Below are positions 27,708 through 37,984 of a stretch of DNA of 64,000 nucleotides, in pieces; within the stretch, counting starts at the first letter, position 1, and every line of letters starts with the position of its first letter. Location of the stretch: contig NZ_AJVF01000041.1 in the NCBI RefSeq assembly GCF_000262045.1, positions 372,001 to 436,000 of the forward strand, read 5' to 3'. Below the pieces are notes generated by a model, which was not told where the DNA came from, made no database searches, and worked only from the letters and a program-made list of their open reading frames with translations. Position numbers and translations under genes: made by a program. This DNA is from Bacillus siamensis KCTC 13613 (GTDB taxonomy: Bacteria > Bacillota > Bacilli > Bacillales > Bacillaceae).

Positions 27708-30700
27708 ATGAAACAGCTAAACGCTATACCGCAGCCGAAAACATACGGACCACTGAAAAATCTCCCTCACTTGGAAAAAGAAAAACTTTCACAATCGCTT
27801 TGGAAAATTGCCGAAGAATACGGCCCGATCTTTCGTTTTGAATTTCCGAGCTCTGTCGGGGTTTTTGTATCAGGCCGTGAACTTGCGGCAGAAGTCTGTG
27901 ATGAAAAGCGATTTGACAAAAACCTCAGCAAAGCCTTGCTCAAAGTCCGTGAATTTGGCGGTGACGGATTATTTACGAGCTGGACAAACGAAAAGAATTG
28001 GCAGAAAGCGCATCGGATTTTACTGCCGAGTTTCAGCCAGAAAGCAATGAAAGGCTATCACTCAATGATGCTTGATATTGCCATGCAGCTCGTGCAGAAG
28101 TGGAGCAGATTAAATCCGAACGAAGAAATTGACGTCGCTGAAGATATGACGCGCCTGACGCTGGATACAATCGGTCTGTGCGGATTTCATTACCGCTTTA
28201 ACAGCTTTTACCGCGATACACAGCACCCTTTTATCACGAGCATGCTTCGTGCGCTGCAGGAGGCAATGCGCCAATCACAAAGACACAGCCTGCAGGACAA
28301 GCTGATGATCAAAACGAGGCATCAGTTCCAGCAGGATATTGAAGTGATGAATGAACTCGTAGACCGGATTATTGCTGAGCGGAGGGAAAATCCGGATGAG
28401 AATCTGTCTGACCTTTTATCATTGATGCTTGAAGCGAAAGATCCTGTAACGGGTGAAAGGCTGGATGATGAAAATATCCGCTATCAAATCATTACTTTTT
28501 TGATCGCTGGGCATGAAACCACAAGCGGACTGCTTTCATTCGCGATTTACTGCCTGCTGAAAAATAAAGATAAATTGGAAAAAGCCGTTGAGGAAGCTGA
28601 ACGGGTGCTGACCGGAGAGACACCTGAATATAAGCAGATTCAGCAGCTGACATATATCCGCATGGTGTTAAACGAAACATTGCGGCTTTATCCGACTGCC
28701 CCGGCATTTTCCCTGTACGCGAAGGAAGATACCGTTCTCGGCGGAAAATATCCGATTGAGAAAGGACAGCCGGTGACGATTCTGACTCCGCAGCTGCACC
28801 GGGATAAAAGCGCGTGGGGAGAAGATGCCGAGTTATTCCGCCCCGAAAGGTTCAGTGATCCCGCGGCAATTCCGGCCGATGCGTATAAGCCGTTCGGAAA
28901 CGGACAGCGCGCATGCATCGGGATGCAGTTTGCCCTTCAGGAAGCGACAATGGTGCTCGGGCTTGTCCTTAAACACTTTGAACTGATTGATCACACGGAT
29001 TATGAGCTTACGATTAAAGAAGCTTTAACCATTAAGCCCGGTGATTTTAAAATCCGTGTGAAAAACAAGGACGTGTCCAATCAGCAGCCCGCACAGAACC
29101 ATAAAGCTGAAAACAGCGGTCACAAAGAAGAAACGGAAGAAATACCGTCTCACGGAATTCCGCTTCTCATTCTTTACGGATCAAATTTAGGAACTGCGGA
29201 AGGAATCGCGGAAGAGCTGGCTGACATCGGCAGAAGCAAAGGTTTTTCAACTGAAACCGGCCCGCTCGATGATTATGCCGGGAAATTGCCTGTAAATGGC
29301 GCTGTCGTTATTGTTACGGCTTCTTACAACGGAGCGCCGCCTGATAATGCGGCGGGTTTTGTGAAATGGATGGAAACCCTTGAAGACCAGGAATTAAAGG
29401 GTGTTTCTTACGCCGTCTTCGGCTGCGGAGACCGCAACTGGGCCTCCACTTACCAGAGGATCCCACGCCTTATAGACAAAGTGCTTGAAGAAAAAGGGGC
29501 AGCACGGCTGACCTCTCTCGGAGAGGGCGACAATGCCGATGATTTTGAGTACAGTCAGGAAGCTTGGGAAGACTCATTCTGGCAGGACATCATCAAGGCT
29601 TTTCATATAGAAGCCGCTCCAAAACAGCAGAATAAATCACAGTTATCAATAGAATATGTAAGTGAAGCAGCTGAAACGCCGATTGCCAAAACGTATAAAG
29701 CATTTGAGGCGGAAGTGATTACAAACAAAGAGCTTCATACCGAAAGCAGCAAGCGCTCAGTCCGGCATATTGAGCTGCGTCTTCCGGAAACAGAAACTTA
29801 TCAGGAAGGAGACCATCTTGGGGTGCTTCCGCAAAACAGCGGGAAACTGATCAGCCGTGTTATTCGCCGGTTCGGTCTTGATCCGAATCAGCCTTTTAAG
29901 ATCAAGGGACGGCAGTTGCCTCATCTCCCAATGGACCGGGCAGTTAATGCGCCGGAGATTTTGGCGTCATATGTAGAGCTGCAGGAACCGGCAACGAGAG
30001 CCCAGCTTCGCGAACTCGCGGCTCATACCGTATGCCCGCCGCACCAAAAAGAATTGGAGCATCTTTATTCTGATGACGCGGCATATAAAGAAAACGTGCT
30101 GAAAAAACGAATGACCATGCTGGATCTGCTTGAAGAATATCCGGCTTGTGAACTGCCGTTTGCACGCTTTTTAGAACTTCTGCCGTCATTGAAGGCGCGC
30201 TATTATTCAATCTCAAGCTCACCGAAGGCAAAAAGCGGAGAGCTCAGTATCACAGTCGGCGTTGTGACGGCTCCGGCGTGGAGCGGCCGTGGAGAATACC
30301 GGGGCGTGGCTTCGAACTATTTAGCCGGATTACAGAATGGCGATCATGCCGTATGTTTCATCCGCTCACCGCAGTCCGGTTTTTCACTGCCTGAAAATAC
30401 GAAAACACCTCTCATTATGGTCGGGGCGGGCACCGGAATTGCGCCGTTCAGGGGGTTTATCCAGGCGCGGGCTGCCGAAAAAATGTCCGGTCACAGCCTG
30501 GGCGAAGCTCATTTATACTTCGGCTGCAGGCATCCTGAAGAAGACGACCTGTACAAAGATGAATTCGACCAGGCGGAGAAAAACGGCCTTGTGACCGTGC
30601 ATCGGGCGTATTCCAGGTTAGATCAGGATTGTAAAGTATATGTACAGGATGTCCTGCTTCGCGAGGCTGCACAGATTATTGCGCTTCTTGACCAAGGCGG

Positions 30701-30869
30701 CCATCTCTATATATGCGGTGACGGAAGCAAAATGGCTCCGGCTGTGGAAAACGTACTGCTTCAGGCGTATGAAAAGGTGCATAACACTGATTCAAAAGTT
30801 TCCTTGAATTGGCTTGAACAGCTGCAAGCGGAAGGAAGATATGCGAAAGATGTTTGGACAGGTGTGTAA
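27708..30869 (+). CDS. cypB: Bifunctional cytochrome P450 / NADPH-P450 reductase CypB (CYP102A family)
   Basis: A 1053-residue self-sufficient fatty-acid hydroxylase of the BM3 type. The P450 domain (about 1-460) has the oxygen-binding I-helix motif AGHETTS near residue 265 and the heme loop [11 protein letters not shown] with Cys403 as heme ligand. A linker rich in Gln, Glu and His leads to the FMN flavodoxin domain ([10 protein letters not shown] near residue 491). The FAD domain contains RYYSIS, and the NADPH domain [12 protein letters not shown]. It hydroxylates medium- and long-chain fatty acids near the omega end; FatR represses it. Confidence 0.96.
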   Translation: MKQLNAIPQPKTYGPLKNLPHLEKEKLSQSLWKIAEEYGPIFRFEFPSSVGVFVSGRELAAEVCDEKRFDKNLSKALLKVREFGGDGLFTSWTNEKNWQKAHRILLPSFSQKAMKGYHSMMLDIAMQLVQKWSRLNPNEEIDVAEDMTRLTLDTIGLCGFHYRFNSFYRDTQHPFITSMLRALQEAMRQSQRHSLQDKLMIKTRHQFQQDIEVMNELVDRIIAERRENPDENLSDLLSLMLEAKDPVTGERLDDENIRYQIITFLIAGHETTSGLLSFAIYCLLKNKDKLEKAVEEAERVLTGETPEYKQIQQLTYIRMVLNETLRLYPTAPAFSLYAKEDTVLGGKYPIEKGQPVTILTPQLHRDKSAWGEDAELFRPERFSDPAAIPADAYKPFGNGQRACIGMQFALQEATMVLGLVLKHFELIDHTDYELTIKEALTIKPGDFKIRVKNKDVSNQQPAQNHKAENSGHKEETEEIPSHGIPLLILYGSNLGTAEGIAEELADIGRSKGFSTETGPLDDYAGKLPVNGAVVIVTASYNGAPPDNAAGFVKWMETLEDQELKGVSYAVFGCGDRNWASTYQRIPRLIDKVLEEKGAARLTSLGEGDNADDFEYSQEAWEDSFWQDIIKAFHIEAAPKQQNKSQLSIEYVSEAAETPIAKTYKAFEAEVITNKELHTESSKRSVRHIELRLPETETYQEGDHLGVLPQNSGKLISRVIRRFGLDPNQPFKIKGRQLPHLPMDRAVNAPEILASYVELQEPATRAQLRELAAHTVCPPHQKELEHLYSDDAAYKENVLKKRMTMLDLLEEYPACELPFARFLELLPSLKARYYSISSSPKAKSGELSITVGVVTAPAWSGRGEYRGVASNYLAGLQNGDHAVCFIRSPQSGFSLPENTKTPLIMVGAGTGIAPFRGFIQARAAEKMSGHSLGEAHLYFGCRHPEEDDLYKDEFDQAEKNGLVTVHRAYSRLDQDCKVYVQDVLLREAAQIIALLDQGGHLYICGDGSKMAPAVENVLLQAYEKVHNTDSKVSLNWLEQLQAEGRYAKDVWTGV

Positions 30870-30909
30870 CAGAAGCGTGAGGCAAATGAAGAATGTTATT
30901 TAATTGAAG

Positions 30910-30987
30910 AAAGCCGGCACGATATTTGAAATCTACTGAATCAAAAGGAATAGTTATAGGGAGTATCGTGCCGGCCTTATTTTTATT
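30910..30987. terminator. Bidirectional terminator between cypB and the MFS gene
   Basis: AAGCCGGCACGATA and TATCGTGCCGGCCTT form a long stem with a loop of about 45 bases, T tract on the plus side. Convergent genes flank it. Confidence 0.75.
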
Positions 30988-31018
30988 ATCGGACAAAAGA
31001 CACAAACCTTTAATGTTT

Positions 31019-32227
31019 TTATTGATTTATATGCAGGCGGCTATGTTTTCTTTTTTTGAATTCCGCCATAAATAAAATCGGATAAGACAATACCAGCAAA
31101 GCCGAAATAAAAGAAATGATGCCGATCCAATGAAAATGCGTCCAAAAGAAACCGCCGCAAGACCCAGCCGCACTTGAACCGATATAATATGCAAGCAGAT
31201 ATAATGAAGAAGCTTGCGCGCGATGATCACCGGCTGCCCGGCCGACCCAGGCGCTTGCGATTGAATGTGCGCCGAAGAAGCCGAAGGTAAACAAGGCAAT
31301 GCCTGCAATTTTAAGGGCAAGCTGGGGCAAAAGTGTCACCGCTGCACCGGCCAGCATAATCAAAATCGCAATCTTAATCATTTTTGAGCTTCCGAAAAGG
31401 TCCGCTTTTTTCCCCATATAGACAGAGCTGAACGTTCCCGCGAGATAGACGATGAAAATAAAGCCGATCACAGTCTGCGACAAATGATAAGGAGCAGCCA
31501 TTAGATGAAAACCGATATAGTTATATAAAGTGACAAAACTCCCCATTAATATAAACCCCAGAGAAATTAATAAAAGCAGCCGCTTGCGGTGTATGACCGC
31601 TCCATATTCTTTAAATGCCGCTTTTACGCCAGCATGCCGCTGAGATGAGTGGCGCGGAGCCGGAAGAAAACGCCAAAACAAATAGCTTAATATTATAGAA
31701 AGAATACCGATGATGGCAAGCGCCGGCCGCCAGCCGAATAAATCGGTCAGAAGCCCAGTTAACAGCCTCCCGCTCATTCCCCCGATGCTTGTGCCGCTGA
31801 TATACAGGCCCATCATTTTCCCGAGGCCCTTCGGATCAAACTCCTCGCCTACATATGTCATAGCGACAGCCGGAACGCCTGCCAAAAAAATACCGAGCAG
31901 ACCTCTCATCGCCAAAAGCGCCGGAAAAGCCGGACTGAACGCTGTTAATAGACCTAAAACAGAAGTGGCGGTTAGCGACAGCACCATCAATTTTTTTCTT
32001 CCGAATCCGTCAGATAACGAAGCGGCTGCCAATAATGAAAATGCCAAAACGGCTGTTGAGATGGATAAAGTTAAGCTGGCGGCCGCAGCGGAAATATGAA
32101 ACTCTTCCGAAAACAAAGGCAAAAGCGGCTGTGTCGTGTAAAGCGTGGCAAATGTCACAAATCCGCTGATAAACAGAGCCAAGCTGGCCTTTCTGTACGC
32201 CTTTGTATGAGGCTGAATAAACGTCAT
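31019..32227 (-). CDS. MFS transporter, YnfM/YybF-like
   Basis: A 402-residue major facilitator protein with about 12 transmembrane segments. LYTTQPLLPLFSEEF lies in the first loop, and the motif A region LSDGFGRKKLMVLS between segments 2 and 3 is conserved. FTFGFFGAHSIASAWVGR in the second half is typical of the YnfM/YybF subfamily. These are presumed exporters of small toxic compounds; the substrate is unknown. It is a single gene, convergent to cypB, and marks the left edge of the accessory segment. Confidence 0.85.
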   Translation of the reverse strand: MTFIQPHTKAYRKASLALFISGFVTFATLYTTQPLLPLFSEEFHISAAAASLTLSISTAVLAFSLLAAASLSDGFGRKKLMVLSLTATSVLGLLTAFSPAFPALLAMRGLLGIFLAGVPAVAMTYVGEEFDPKGLGKMMGLYISGTSIGGMSGRLLTGLLTDLFGWRPALAIIGILSIILSYLFWRFLPAPRHSSQRHAGVKAAFKEYGAVIHRKRLLLLISLGFILMGSFVTLYNYIGFHLMAAPYHLSQTVIGFIFIVYLAGTFSSVYMGKKADLFGSSKMIKIAILIMLAGAAVTLLPQLALKIAGIALFTFGFFGAHSIASAWVGRAAGDHRAQASSLYLLAYYIGSSAAGSCGGFFWTHFHWIGIISFISALLVLSYPILFMAEFKKRKHSRLHINQ

Positions 32228-32351
32228 GAATGTCCCTCTTTTCTCACTGTTGCTTATATGTGTATCGTACGCTTTTCATTTCAATGTGTCTAATTTATAA
32301 TAACTATGGAATTAATGCGTGTAGGTTATGAAGGAAGGAGAGAAGCCGAAA

Positions 32352-32462
32352 ATGAACTTTCATCATCAAATTGACAGCTTCATTGCAGCGGCTAAAATAG
32401 ATCATATAAAACAGAAAGAAATACAGGTAACGGAGGAGCGTCATGGCAAAAAAAACAGTTAA
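32352..32462 (+). CDS. Possible 36-residue protein overlapping the YbaK gene
   Basis: An ORF starting [20 protein letters not shown], charged and probably helical, overlapping the first codons of the next gene by 20 bases in another frame. It has a strong ribosome binding site (GAAGGAAGGAG), and its 3' part contains the ribosome binding site of the next gene, so translational coupling is likely. No family was recognised. Confidence 0.4.
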   Translation: MNFHHQIDSFIAAAKIDHIKQKEIQVTEERHGKKNS

Positions 32463-32925
32463 AACAAATGCCGTCCGTATCATTGAACAGCAAAACATTT
32501 CCTATGAGCTATTAAGTTACAAAACAGATGGGGGACAGCCTGCAGACGGCCTTTCCGTTTCGGAGAAAATCGGATATCCCGCCGAAAATGTCTATAAAAC
32601 GCTAGTAACATCGGCAGGAACAGAGCGTTATTACGTTTTTGTTGTTCCCGTTGCAAAGGAACTGAATCTGAAAAAGGCTGCAAAGGCAGCAGGTGAGAAG
32701 AAAGTAGAAATGATTGCCATGAAGGACCTTTTGAGAATCACCGGCTATATGCGCGGAGGCTGTTCTCCGATCGGCATGAAAAAATGGTTTCCGACTTTTA
32801 TTGATAAATCCGCCGAAACACTGGAGTTTATGATTGTCAGTGCGGGGAAAATCGGATTGCAGGTGAAACTAGCGCCTCAAGATTTAGCCGCAGCAAGCCG
32901 GGCATCCTTTACAGACATTGTATAA
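32443..32925 (+). CDS. YbaK/EbsC family Cys-tRNA(Pro) deacylase
   Basis: A 160-residue protein of the YbaK branch of aminoacyl-tRNA deacylases. It shows [12 protein letters not shown], the conserved substrate-pocket Lys in [14 protein letters not shown], and [19 protein letters not shown], the family signature. Such enzymes hydrolyse Cys-tRNA(Pro) made by ProRS and so protect translation fidelity. The ATG follows CGGAGGAGCGTC. A metallo-beta-lactamase-fold gene follows in the same direction. Confidence 0.9.
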   Translation: MAKKTVKTNAVRIIEQQNISYELLSYKTDGGQPADGLSVSEKIGYPAENVYKTLVTSAGTERYYVFVVPVAKELNLKKAAKAAGEKKVEMIAMKDLLRITGYMRGGCSPIGMKKWFPTFIDKSAETLEFMIVSAGKIGLQVKLAPQDLAAASRASFTDIV

Positions 32926-32970
32926 ATGTCCAATGAATCGAACGAAATACACGTTTCAAGGGAGAATGAT

Positions 32971-33888
32971 ATGAGAAAAAGATACGAAAACTTGAATGGC
33001 GTGAAGAATGAACATGGATTCAGGGACATGTGGAAATGGATGAAGGAACGAAGAGAGAAAAGTAAAGACTTAAGTGAGAACATTCCGAAAGCGGCCGGCA
33101 GGGATGTTCATGATGTTGCCGTCAATCGGACAAAAACGGCCATTACATGGATCGGCCATTCTTCATTTCTGATCCAAATACAAGGGCTTAACATGATCAC
33201 CGACCCTGTATGGGCGCGGCGGATGGGCTTTCAAAAACGGCTGACAGATCCCGGATACGAATTGAGCGAACTGCCTGAGATTGATGCCGTGCTCATTTCA
33301 CACGGGCATTATGACCATCTTGATTTTCCGAGTATAAAAAAACTGAGAGGAAATCCGGATTTTTACGTGCCTGCGGGACTGAAAAAGCTGTTCATCAAAA
33401 AAGGCTGCAAAAAGGTGTTTGAAATGAATTGGTGGGATCGTTTTGAGATGCGGGGAGTGAACATATCATTTGTGCCTGCCCAGCACTGGACACGGAGAAC
33501 GCTTTGGGATACCGATACCTCCCACTGGGGAGGCTGGGTCATAGAAAGCGAAAACGGTGAATCCATCTATTTTGCAGGAGATACAGGCTATTTTGAAGGC
33601 TTCAAAGAAATCGGAGAAAGGTTTCATATTAAGGCGGCTCTGATGCCGATAGGCGCGTACGAACCGGAATGGTTTATGAAAGTGTCACATATCAATCCGG
33701 AAGATGCCGTGAAAGCGTTTTTGGAGCTGAAGGCTGACAGCTTCATTCCCATGCATTACGGGGCATTCCGGCTTGCTGATGATACAGGCCCGGAAGCATT
33801 AAGCAGACTGCACAGCGAATGGGACCGACTTGCATTACCTCCGGAAAAACTGAAAGCATTAGCGCTCGGAGAGACATTTTGGCTGTAA
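32971..33888 (+). CDS. Metallo-beta-lactamase-fold hydrolase, NAPE-PLD/RomA-like
   Basis: A 305-residue MBL-fold protein. THE metal motif is HGHYDHLDFPS near residue 110; WIGHSSFLIQI, PAQHWTRR and YFAGDTGYFEG are further conserved blocks with metal ligands, and MHYGAFRLADD carries the last His. The family includes N-acyl-phosphatidylethanolamine phospholipase D-like and outer-membrane-related hydrolases; the substrate here is unknown. I use the ATG after AAGGGAGAATGAT; an upstream in-frame ATG right at the previous stop codon has no ribosome binding site. Confidence 0.82.
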   Translation: MRKRYENLNGVKNEHGFRDMWKWMKERREKSKDLSENIPKAAGRDVHDVAVNRTKTAITWIGHSSFLIQIQGLNMITDPVWARRMGFQKRLTDPGYELSELPEIDAVLISHGHYDHLDFPSIKKLRGNPDFYVPAGLKKLFIKKGCKKVFEMNWWDRFEMRGVNISFVPAQHWTRRTLWDTDTSHWGGWVIESENGESIYFAGDTGYFEGFKEIGERFHIKAALMPIGAYEPEWFMKVSHINPEDAVKAFLELKADSFIPMHYGAFRLADDTGPEALSRLHSEWDRLALPPEKLKALALGETFWL

Positions 33889-33984
33889 CGAATAGAGAAG
33901 AAGTCATTTCCGAGACGAAAAACCGCTGTTCGGCTGTTTATAGTTTCTGGTTCAGCTTAAGCTGTTTAACATATCGATTTTCCT

Positions 33985-34016
33985 GCCCCCCAGTTCTCTT
34001 GCTGGGGGTATTTTGC
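33985..34016. terminator. Terminator between convergent MBL and RpiR genes
   Basis: GCCCCCCAG and CTGGGGGT form a GC-rich stem with a short loop, followed by ATTTTG. Confidence 0.75.
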
Positions 34017-34024
34017 ATGAGTGT

Positions 34025-34750
34025 TTATTCTCTCAGCTTGTATACTTCCCGTGCCATGGATTCAAGTATGTACATGGCGGGGATTTGGGTGGTGATATTC
34101 GCATTTTCAACCCATTCTTCCGTCACGTAATATGAAAGGTTTACATCGGACATTTTGGCGATGGTCGAGTGTTTATGGTTTGTAATACTGATGACCCGGC
34201 TGCCTTCTTGTTCCAGCTGATTCAGATGAGTGACCGTAGAGTGGCCTTCACCTGAAACCGACAGAGCGATTGTTATGCTGTTTTGGCGGAAATGGGAATG
34301 GACCGGAAAGTAAGGATCTTTAATGTACATGGAGAGTTTCCCTAAGCATGAAAAATATCTGGCCCCGTATTCGGCAAGAATTCCCGAACTTCCCACTCCG
34401 ATAAAAATGACGCTTTCTGCATCGGCCGCAAGGGCTGCGGCTTTCTTCAGCTTTTCTTCCATCCCCCTGCTCATTGTCCTCTCAAAAAATTCGGCAACGG
34501 AATGATGGGGGCTCTTTACATTTGTTTTTTTATTTGCCTCCGCATGCATTTTCAGCTTGACCTTAAATTCCGAAAACCCTTCACAGTTTATTTTTTTGCA
34601 GAAACGTAAAATAGAAGCCGTAGATACGTGGGTTTCATCTGCCAGCTCACGGATCCGCATATAGACGACTTTCTCGCTGTTTTGAGAAATATAGTTGTAT
34701 AAAGAAGTTTCAAGCTCGTTAAATGAAGCAATCATTTCGTGTGTGAACAT
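34025..34750 (-). CDS. RpiR family transcriptional regulator with SIS domain
   Basis: A 241-residue regulator. The N-terminal RpiR helix-turn-helix (about 1-75) includes VYMRIRELADETHVSTASIL, and the C-terminal SIS sugar-phosphate-binding domain includes IFIGVGSSGILAEYGARYF near residue 115 and ALSVSGEGHSTV. It is divergent from two HAD phosphatase genes, across about 220 bases holding a dyad at 34801-34835. A sugar phosphate is the expected effector and the HAD genes the expected targets; both are inferences. Confidence 0.88.
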   Translation of the reverse strand: MFTHEMIASFNELETSLYNYISQNSEKVVYMRIRELADETHVSTASILRFCKKINCEGFSEFKVKLKMHAEANKKTNVKSPHHSVAEFFERTMSRGMEEKLKKAAALAADAESVIFIGVGSSGILAEYGARYFSCLGKLSMYIKDPYFPVHSHFRQNSITIALSVSGEGHSTVTHLNQLEQEGSRVISITNHKHSTIAKMSDVNLSYYVTEEWVENANITTQIPAMYILESMAREVYKLRE

Positions 34751-34800
34751 GCAGGGGGATTCTCCTTTTCATGAGAATGGTGAATGTACATCTAATCGTA

Positions 34801-34835
34801 ACATATCATTTTAAAAGAAACATAGCGTGATATGT
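34801..34835 (+). promoter_or_regulatory. Inverted repeat, candidate RpiR operator
   Basis: ACATATCA and TGATATGT are perfect eight-base arms 19 bases apart, midway between the divergent RpiR gene and the HAD pair. Confidence 0.5.
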
Positions 34836-34970
34836 ACGTGACAAATCACTTATTATGTCATTCAGAACAAGACGTCACCCAATGATTTACGGGATGAATA
34901 AAGTGCGGATATAATTCGTTCATACGCTATTCGAATCAATTCTTCAAGGGTCTGAAAAAAGGAGGACAAT

Positions 34971-35783
34971 ATGGGTGTTAAGCTGATAGCCGTTGATATG
35001 GACGGGACGTTTCTGAATGATGAAATGACATATAACAAAGAGCGTTTTATGAATCAGTATCGTGAATTAAAAGCGCGGGGAATTAAATTTGCCGTAGCAA
35101 GCGGCAACCAATATGCCCAGCTGAAATCTTTCTTTCCGGAAATCGAAAGTGAAATCGCTTTCGTTGCTGAAAATGGCGCCTTCGTCGTGAATGCCGGAGA
35201 AGAATTATTCGCGGGTAAAATGTCTGAAGATACAATACAAGCGGTATTCGATGCTTTAGAGCGGTATGATGTGAAAAACGTCATTGTCTGCGGAAAAAAT
35301 AGCGCGTATATTCATGAAAATGCCGGAGAAGATGAATATCTGCATGCCGGTAAGTATTATCATGTGTTAAAAAGGGTGCCGCATTTTGAAAACATTGATG
35401 ATGACATTTTAAAATTTTCCATCAGTTTTCCCGCCGAACATTGTTCCGCACTACTGAGCCATTTGAAAAACGACATCGGATCTTTCATGACGCCTGTATC
35501 AAGCGGGCACGGTGACATAGATCTGATCATGCCGGGGCTTCATAAAGCAAGCGGGATGAAGCTTCTCCAGAAACAATGGGGGATAAATGATGAAGAATGC
35601 GCGGCCTTCGGAGACAGCGGGAATGATTTGGAGATGGTGTCCGCCGTGAAATACGGAGTCGCCATGGACAATGCGCATGAAAGCATTAAACAGGCTGCCG
35701 TGCATATCACGCAATCCAACAATGAAGAAGGGGTCTTAAACGCGATTGATGCCATTCTCAAAGATGAAAAACCGTTTGTCTGA
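34971..35783 (+). CDS. Cof-type HAD-IIB hydrolase (first of a pair)
   Basis: A 270-residue phosphatase. Motif I is AVDMDGTFLND at residues 7-17 with nucleophile Asp9; motif IV is FGDSGNDLEM near residue 220. A Cof-type C2B cap lies between. Such enzymes dephosphorylate sugar phosphates, FMN or pyridoxal phosphate; the exact substrate is not evident. The ATG follows AAAGGAGGAC. The next gene is a paralogue 32 bases downstream, and a divergent SIS-domain regulator suggests sugar phosphates. Confidence 0.88.
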   Translation: MGVKLIAVDMDGTFLNDEMTYNKERFMNQYRELKARGIKFAVASGNQYAQLKSFFPEIESEIAFVAENGAFVVNAGEELFAGKMSEDTIQAVFDALERYDVKNVIVCGKNSAYIHENAGEDEYLHAGKYYHVLKRVPHFENIDDDILKFSISFPAEHCSALLSHLKNDIGSFMTPVSSGHGDIDLIMPGLHKASGMKLLQKQWGINDEECAAFGDSGNDLEMVSAVKYGVAMDNAHESIKQAAVHITQSNNEEGVLNAIDAILKDEKPFV

Positions 35784-35815
35784 AAAAGACGTTTTAACTG
35801 CGGAGGTGCTGAACG

Positions 35816-36640
35816 ATGATTAAGTTAGTGATTACGGATTTAGACGGCACATTTTTAAATAATCAAGGCGATTTTGACCGAACATTATTTGAAGAGACTA
35901 AACGAGTAATGGCGGAACAGCATGTCGCTTTCGCCCTCTGTACCGGAAAGCAGTGTGAAAGGGTGGAGGCTTTATTCGGAGAAGATGCGAAAGATTTTTG
36001 GATTTTAGGAGACAGTGCCACACGTATGAAAAAGAACGGCAAATTCATATATGAATCTTTGATCAGCAATGAAGCGGGACTATCAATTATAAAGGTTTTG
36101 GAAAAAATCAGCTGCGGGCACAGCATTATTGCCTGCACAAAAAAAGGCGCGATGGTGAAAGAGAACCTGTCTGAAAGTGAAATGAAATTCGTGAATGCCT
36201 CTTATGCTCATGTAACAAAAATAGCTGATTTCACTGAGATAAAAGACGACTTTATCAAGATTACGGTTCATGACCCCGACGCCAACTGCCAGGAAACGAG
36301 AGAAAAGCTGCATGAATTTTTTCATCAATTATATATCGTAGCATCAGAAGACACCTGGATGGACATTTCAAATATCGGAATACACAAAGGAACAACCGTA
36401 CAGGAACTGCAGCGATTGTTAGGGGTTTCGCCCGATGAAACAATGGCCTTCGGAGACGGACGCAATGACAAAGAATTGATGGAAGCGGCATCCTACAGCT
36501 TTGCGGTCAAAAACGCCATTGACGAAATAAAAGATGCGGCGCATTTTGTCATTAAATCAAATGAGGAAAGCGGCGTCATGCATACGATTATGAGAATATT
36601 AGCGCTGCAGAAACAGAACATGAAGACATCACATGGGTAA
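35816..36640 (+). CDS. Cof-type HAD-IIB hydrolase (second of a pair)
   Basis: A 274-residue paralogue of the preceding enzyme. Motif I is VITDLDGTFLNN at the N-terminus, and motif IV FGDGRNDKELM lies near residue 212. The cap region differs strongly from its neighbour, so the two probably have different substrates. The ATG follows CGGAGGTGCTGAACG. A strong terminator follows, closing a two-gene operon. Confidence 0.88.
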   Translation: MIKLVITDLDGTFLNNQGDFDRTLFEETKRVMAEQHVAFALCTGKQCERVEALFGEDAKDFWILGDSATRMKKNGKFIYESLISNEAGLSIIKVLEKISCGHSIIACTKKGAMVKENLSESEMKFVNASYAHVTKIADFTEIKDDFIKITVHDPDANCQETREKLHEFFHQLYIVASEDTWMDISNIGIHKGTTVQELQRLLGVSPDETMAFGDGRNDKELMEAASYSFAVKNAIDEIKDAAHFVIKSNEESGVMHTIMRILALQKQNMKTSHG

Positions 36641-36683
36641 ATCGCGTGTGCTGAAGTCGGTGCGCAAGGACTTACTAGGGGAC

Positions 36684-36719
36684 GAAAAAAAGCAGACCAT
36701 CCGAAGGCTGCTTTTTTTC
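36684..36719 (+). terminator. Terminator of the HAD operon
   Basis: AAAAAAAGCAG and CTGCTTTTTTT flank a 12-base loop with A and T tracts. Confidence 0.88.
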
Positions 36720-36887
36720 TGCAATAATGAATATATATCTATAAATGATTGAGTGTATCGGTGTAATATGTAATAAATGGAACGTAATAATGAGATAGGG
36801 AAAATCACTTCACATCACTTGATATTAGACAAAGCGCTGAATAAAAGCAGGGAATTTTCCCTTTTGAAATCATGAGGAGGTGTTTGT

Positions 36888-37151
36888 ATGAGTCCGCTGT
36901 TGAGTCCTGCGTATATCATTCTCATCTTTCTTCCGGCGGCTTCTTTTCTGTTGGGGATTTTAGGATATTTCATCTTCAAAAAAGTATGGATGATGGTTGG
37001 TATTGTTTTTATTTTGTCCTTGATATTTATGTTTATTGTAATAGGTGCCGAGCCGACATTTTTCATTTGGGTGGCTATGATGACGGGGAGCTGTTTTATC
37101 TCCGGTTCAATCACTAAGACGATATGGACTTTTGCAAAGCGAAACAATTAG
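36888..37151 (+). CDS. Small membrane protein, DUF2651-like
   Basis: An 87-residue protein with three predicted transmembrane segments (about 7-28, 32-52 and 57-77), resembling the DUF2651 (YbeF-type) proteins of Bacillus. The ATG follows GAGGAGGTGTTTGT. It stands alone; function unknown. The family is common in accessory regions of Bacillus genomes and often near secreted-toxin loci, but nothing of that kind is visible here. Confidence 0.65.
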   Translation: MSPLLSPAYIILIFLPAASFLLGILGYFIFKKVWMMVGIVFILSLIFMFIVIGAEPTFFIWVAMMTGSCFISGSITKTIWTFAKRNN

Positions 37152-37327
37152 ATAGAAGAATCCTGTTTGCACAGCTATACTTCTTTTTATCGATTATCTG
37201 TCGGATTCTTATTTTGTATGTTATTGTCAGATCGGGCTTTCTGTTAAAAATGTCATTAGACATGTCTGTTTTAACTTAAGGGAGCACTATTATTGAACTC
37301 GGGCGCATGGAAAAAAGGAGGATTTTT

Positions 37328-37828
37328 ATGTTTCAAACCTTAGACCATTTTTTGAAATCTTGGGAGTTCGAAGCCGATGCGACACAGAAACTATTAAATA
37401 CTCTGACTGATAAATCACTAAAACAAGAAATCACCTCACAGAACTGGACTTTAGGCCGTATTGCTTGGCATACTGTTGCTGCTATTCGCATCATCACATT
37501 AAACACAGATTTAACGTTTCGCGCCCCAGCTGAAGATTATCCTGTTCCCTCTTCGGCCCAGTTGATAGCTGACGGCTATCATCAAGCAAGCAATGCGTTC
37601 GTGCAGGCGTTAAAAACGCAATGGACTGACGATACACTTGAAGAACGTATCAACTTTATGGGACAGCAGCTGCCCAATGGTTCACTTTTACTGTTTTTAA
37701 TTCAACATCAAAGTCATCATCGTGGACAAATGACCGTTCTTATGAGACAGGCGGGTTTACCTGTTCCGGGTATTTATGGCCCGGCAAAAGAGGAATGGAA
37801 AAAGTTTGGGTTGGAAGCTCCGGAATAA
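37328..37828 (+). CDS. DinB family protein
   Basis: A 166-residue four-helix DinB/YfiT-type protein. The metal-binding histidines are expected in GRIAWHTVAAIR (about residue 48) and HQSHHRGQM (about residue 130). The family includes thiol S-transferases and stress proteins of unknown chemistry. I start at MFQTLDHFLKSW because AAAAAAGGAGGATTTTT precedes it; the ATG seven codons earlier overlaps this ribosome binding site. Monocistronic. Confidence 0.85.
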   Translation: MFQTLDHFLKSWEFEADATQKLLNTLTDKSLKQEITSQNWTLGRIAWHTVAAIRIITLNTDLTFRAPAEDYPVPSSAQLIADGYHQASNAFVQALKTQWTDDTLEERINFMGQQLPNGSLLLFLIQHQSHHRGQMTVLMRQAGLPVPGIYGPAKEEWKKFGLEAPE

Positions 37829-37984
37829 GATGTTGTTGTAAGAGCTCGAATGAAGAGATAATACCAATCGATGTTGGTATTTTTTTGTTTTAGTCTTAGA
37901 ATTATTAAACCGGGATCCATGAAATGCCACGAATCACAGTTAAAAAGACGTAAAGCAAGGTGAATAAATGCAGAAAGGTGATTA

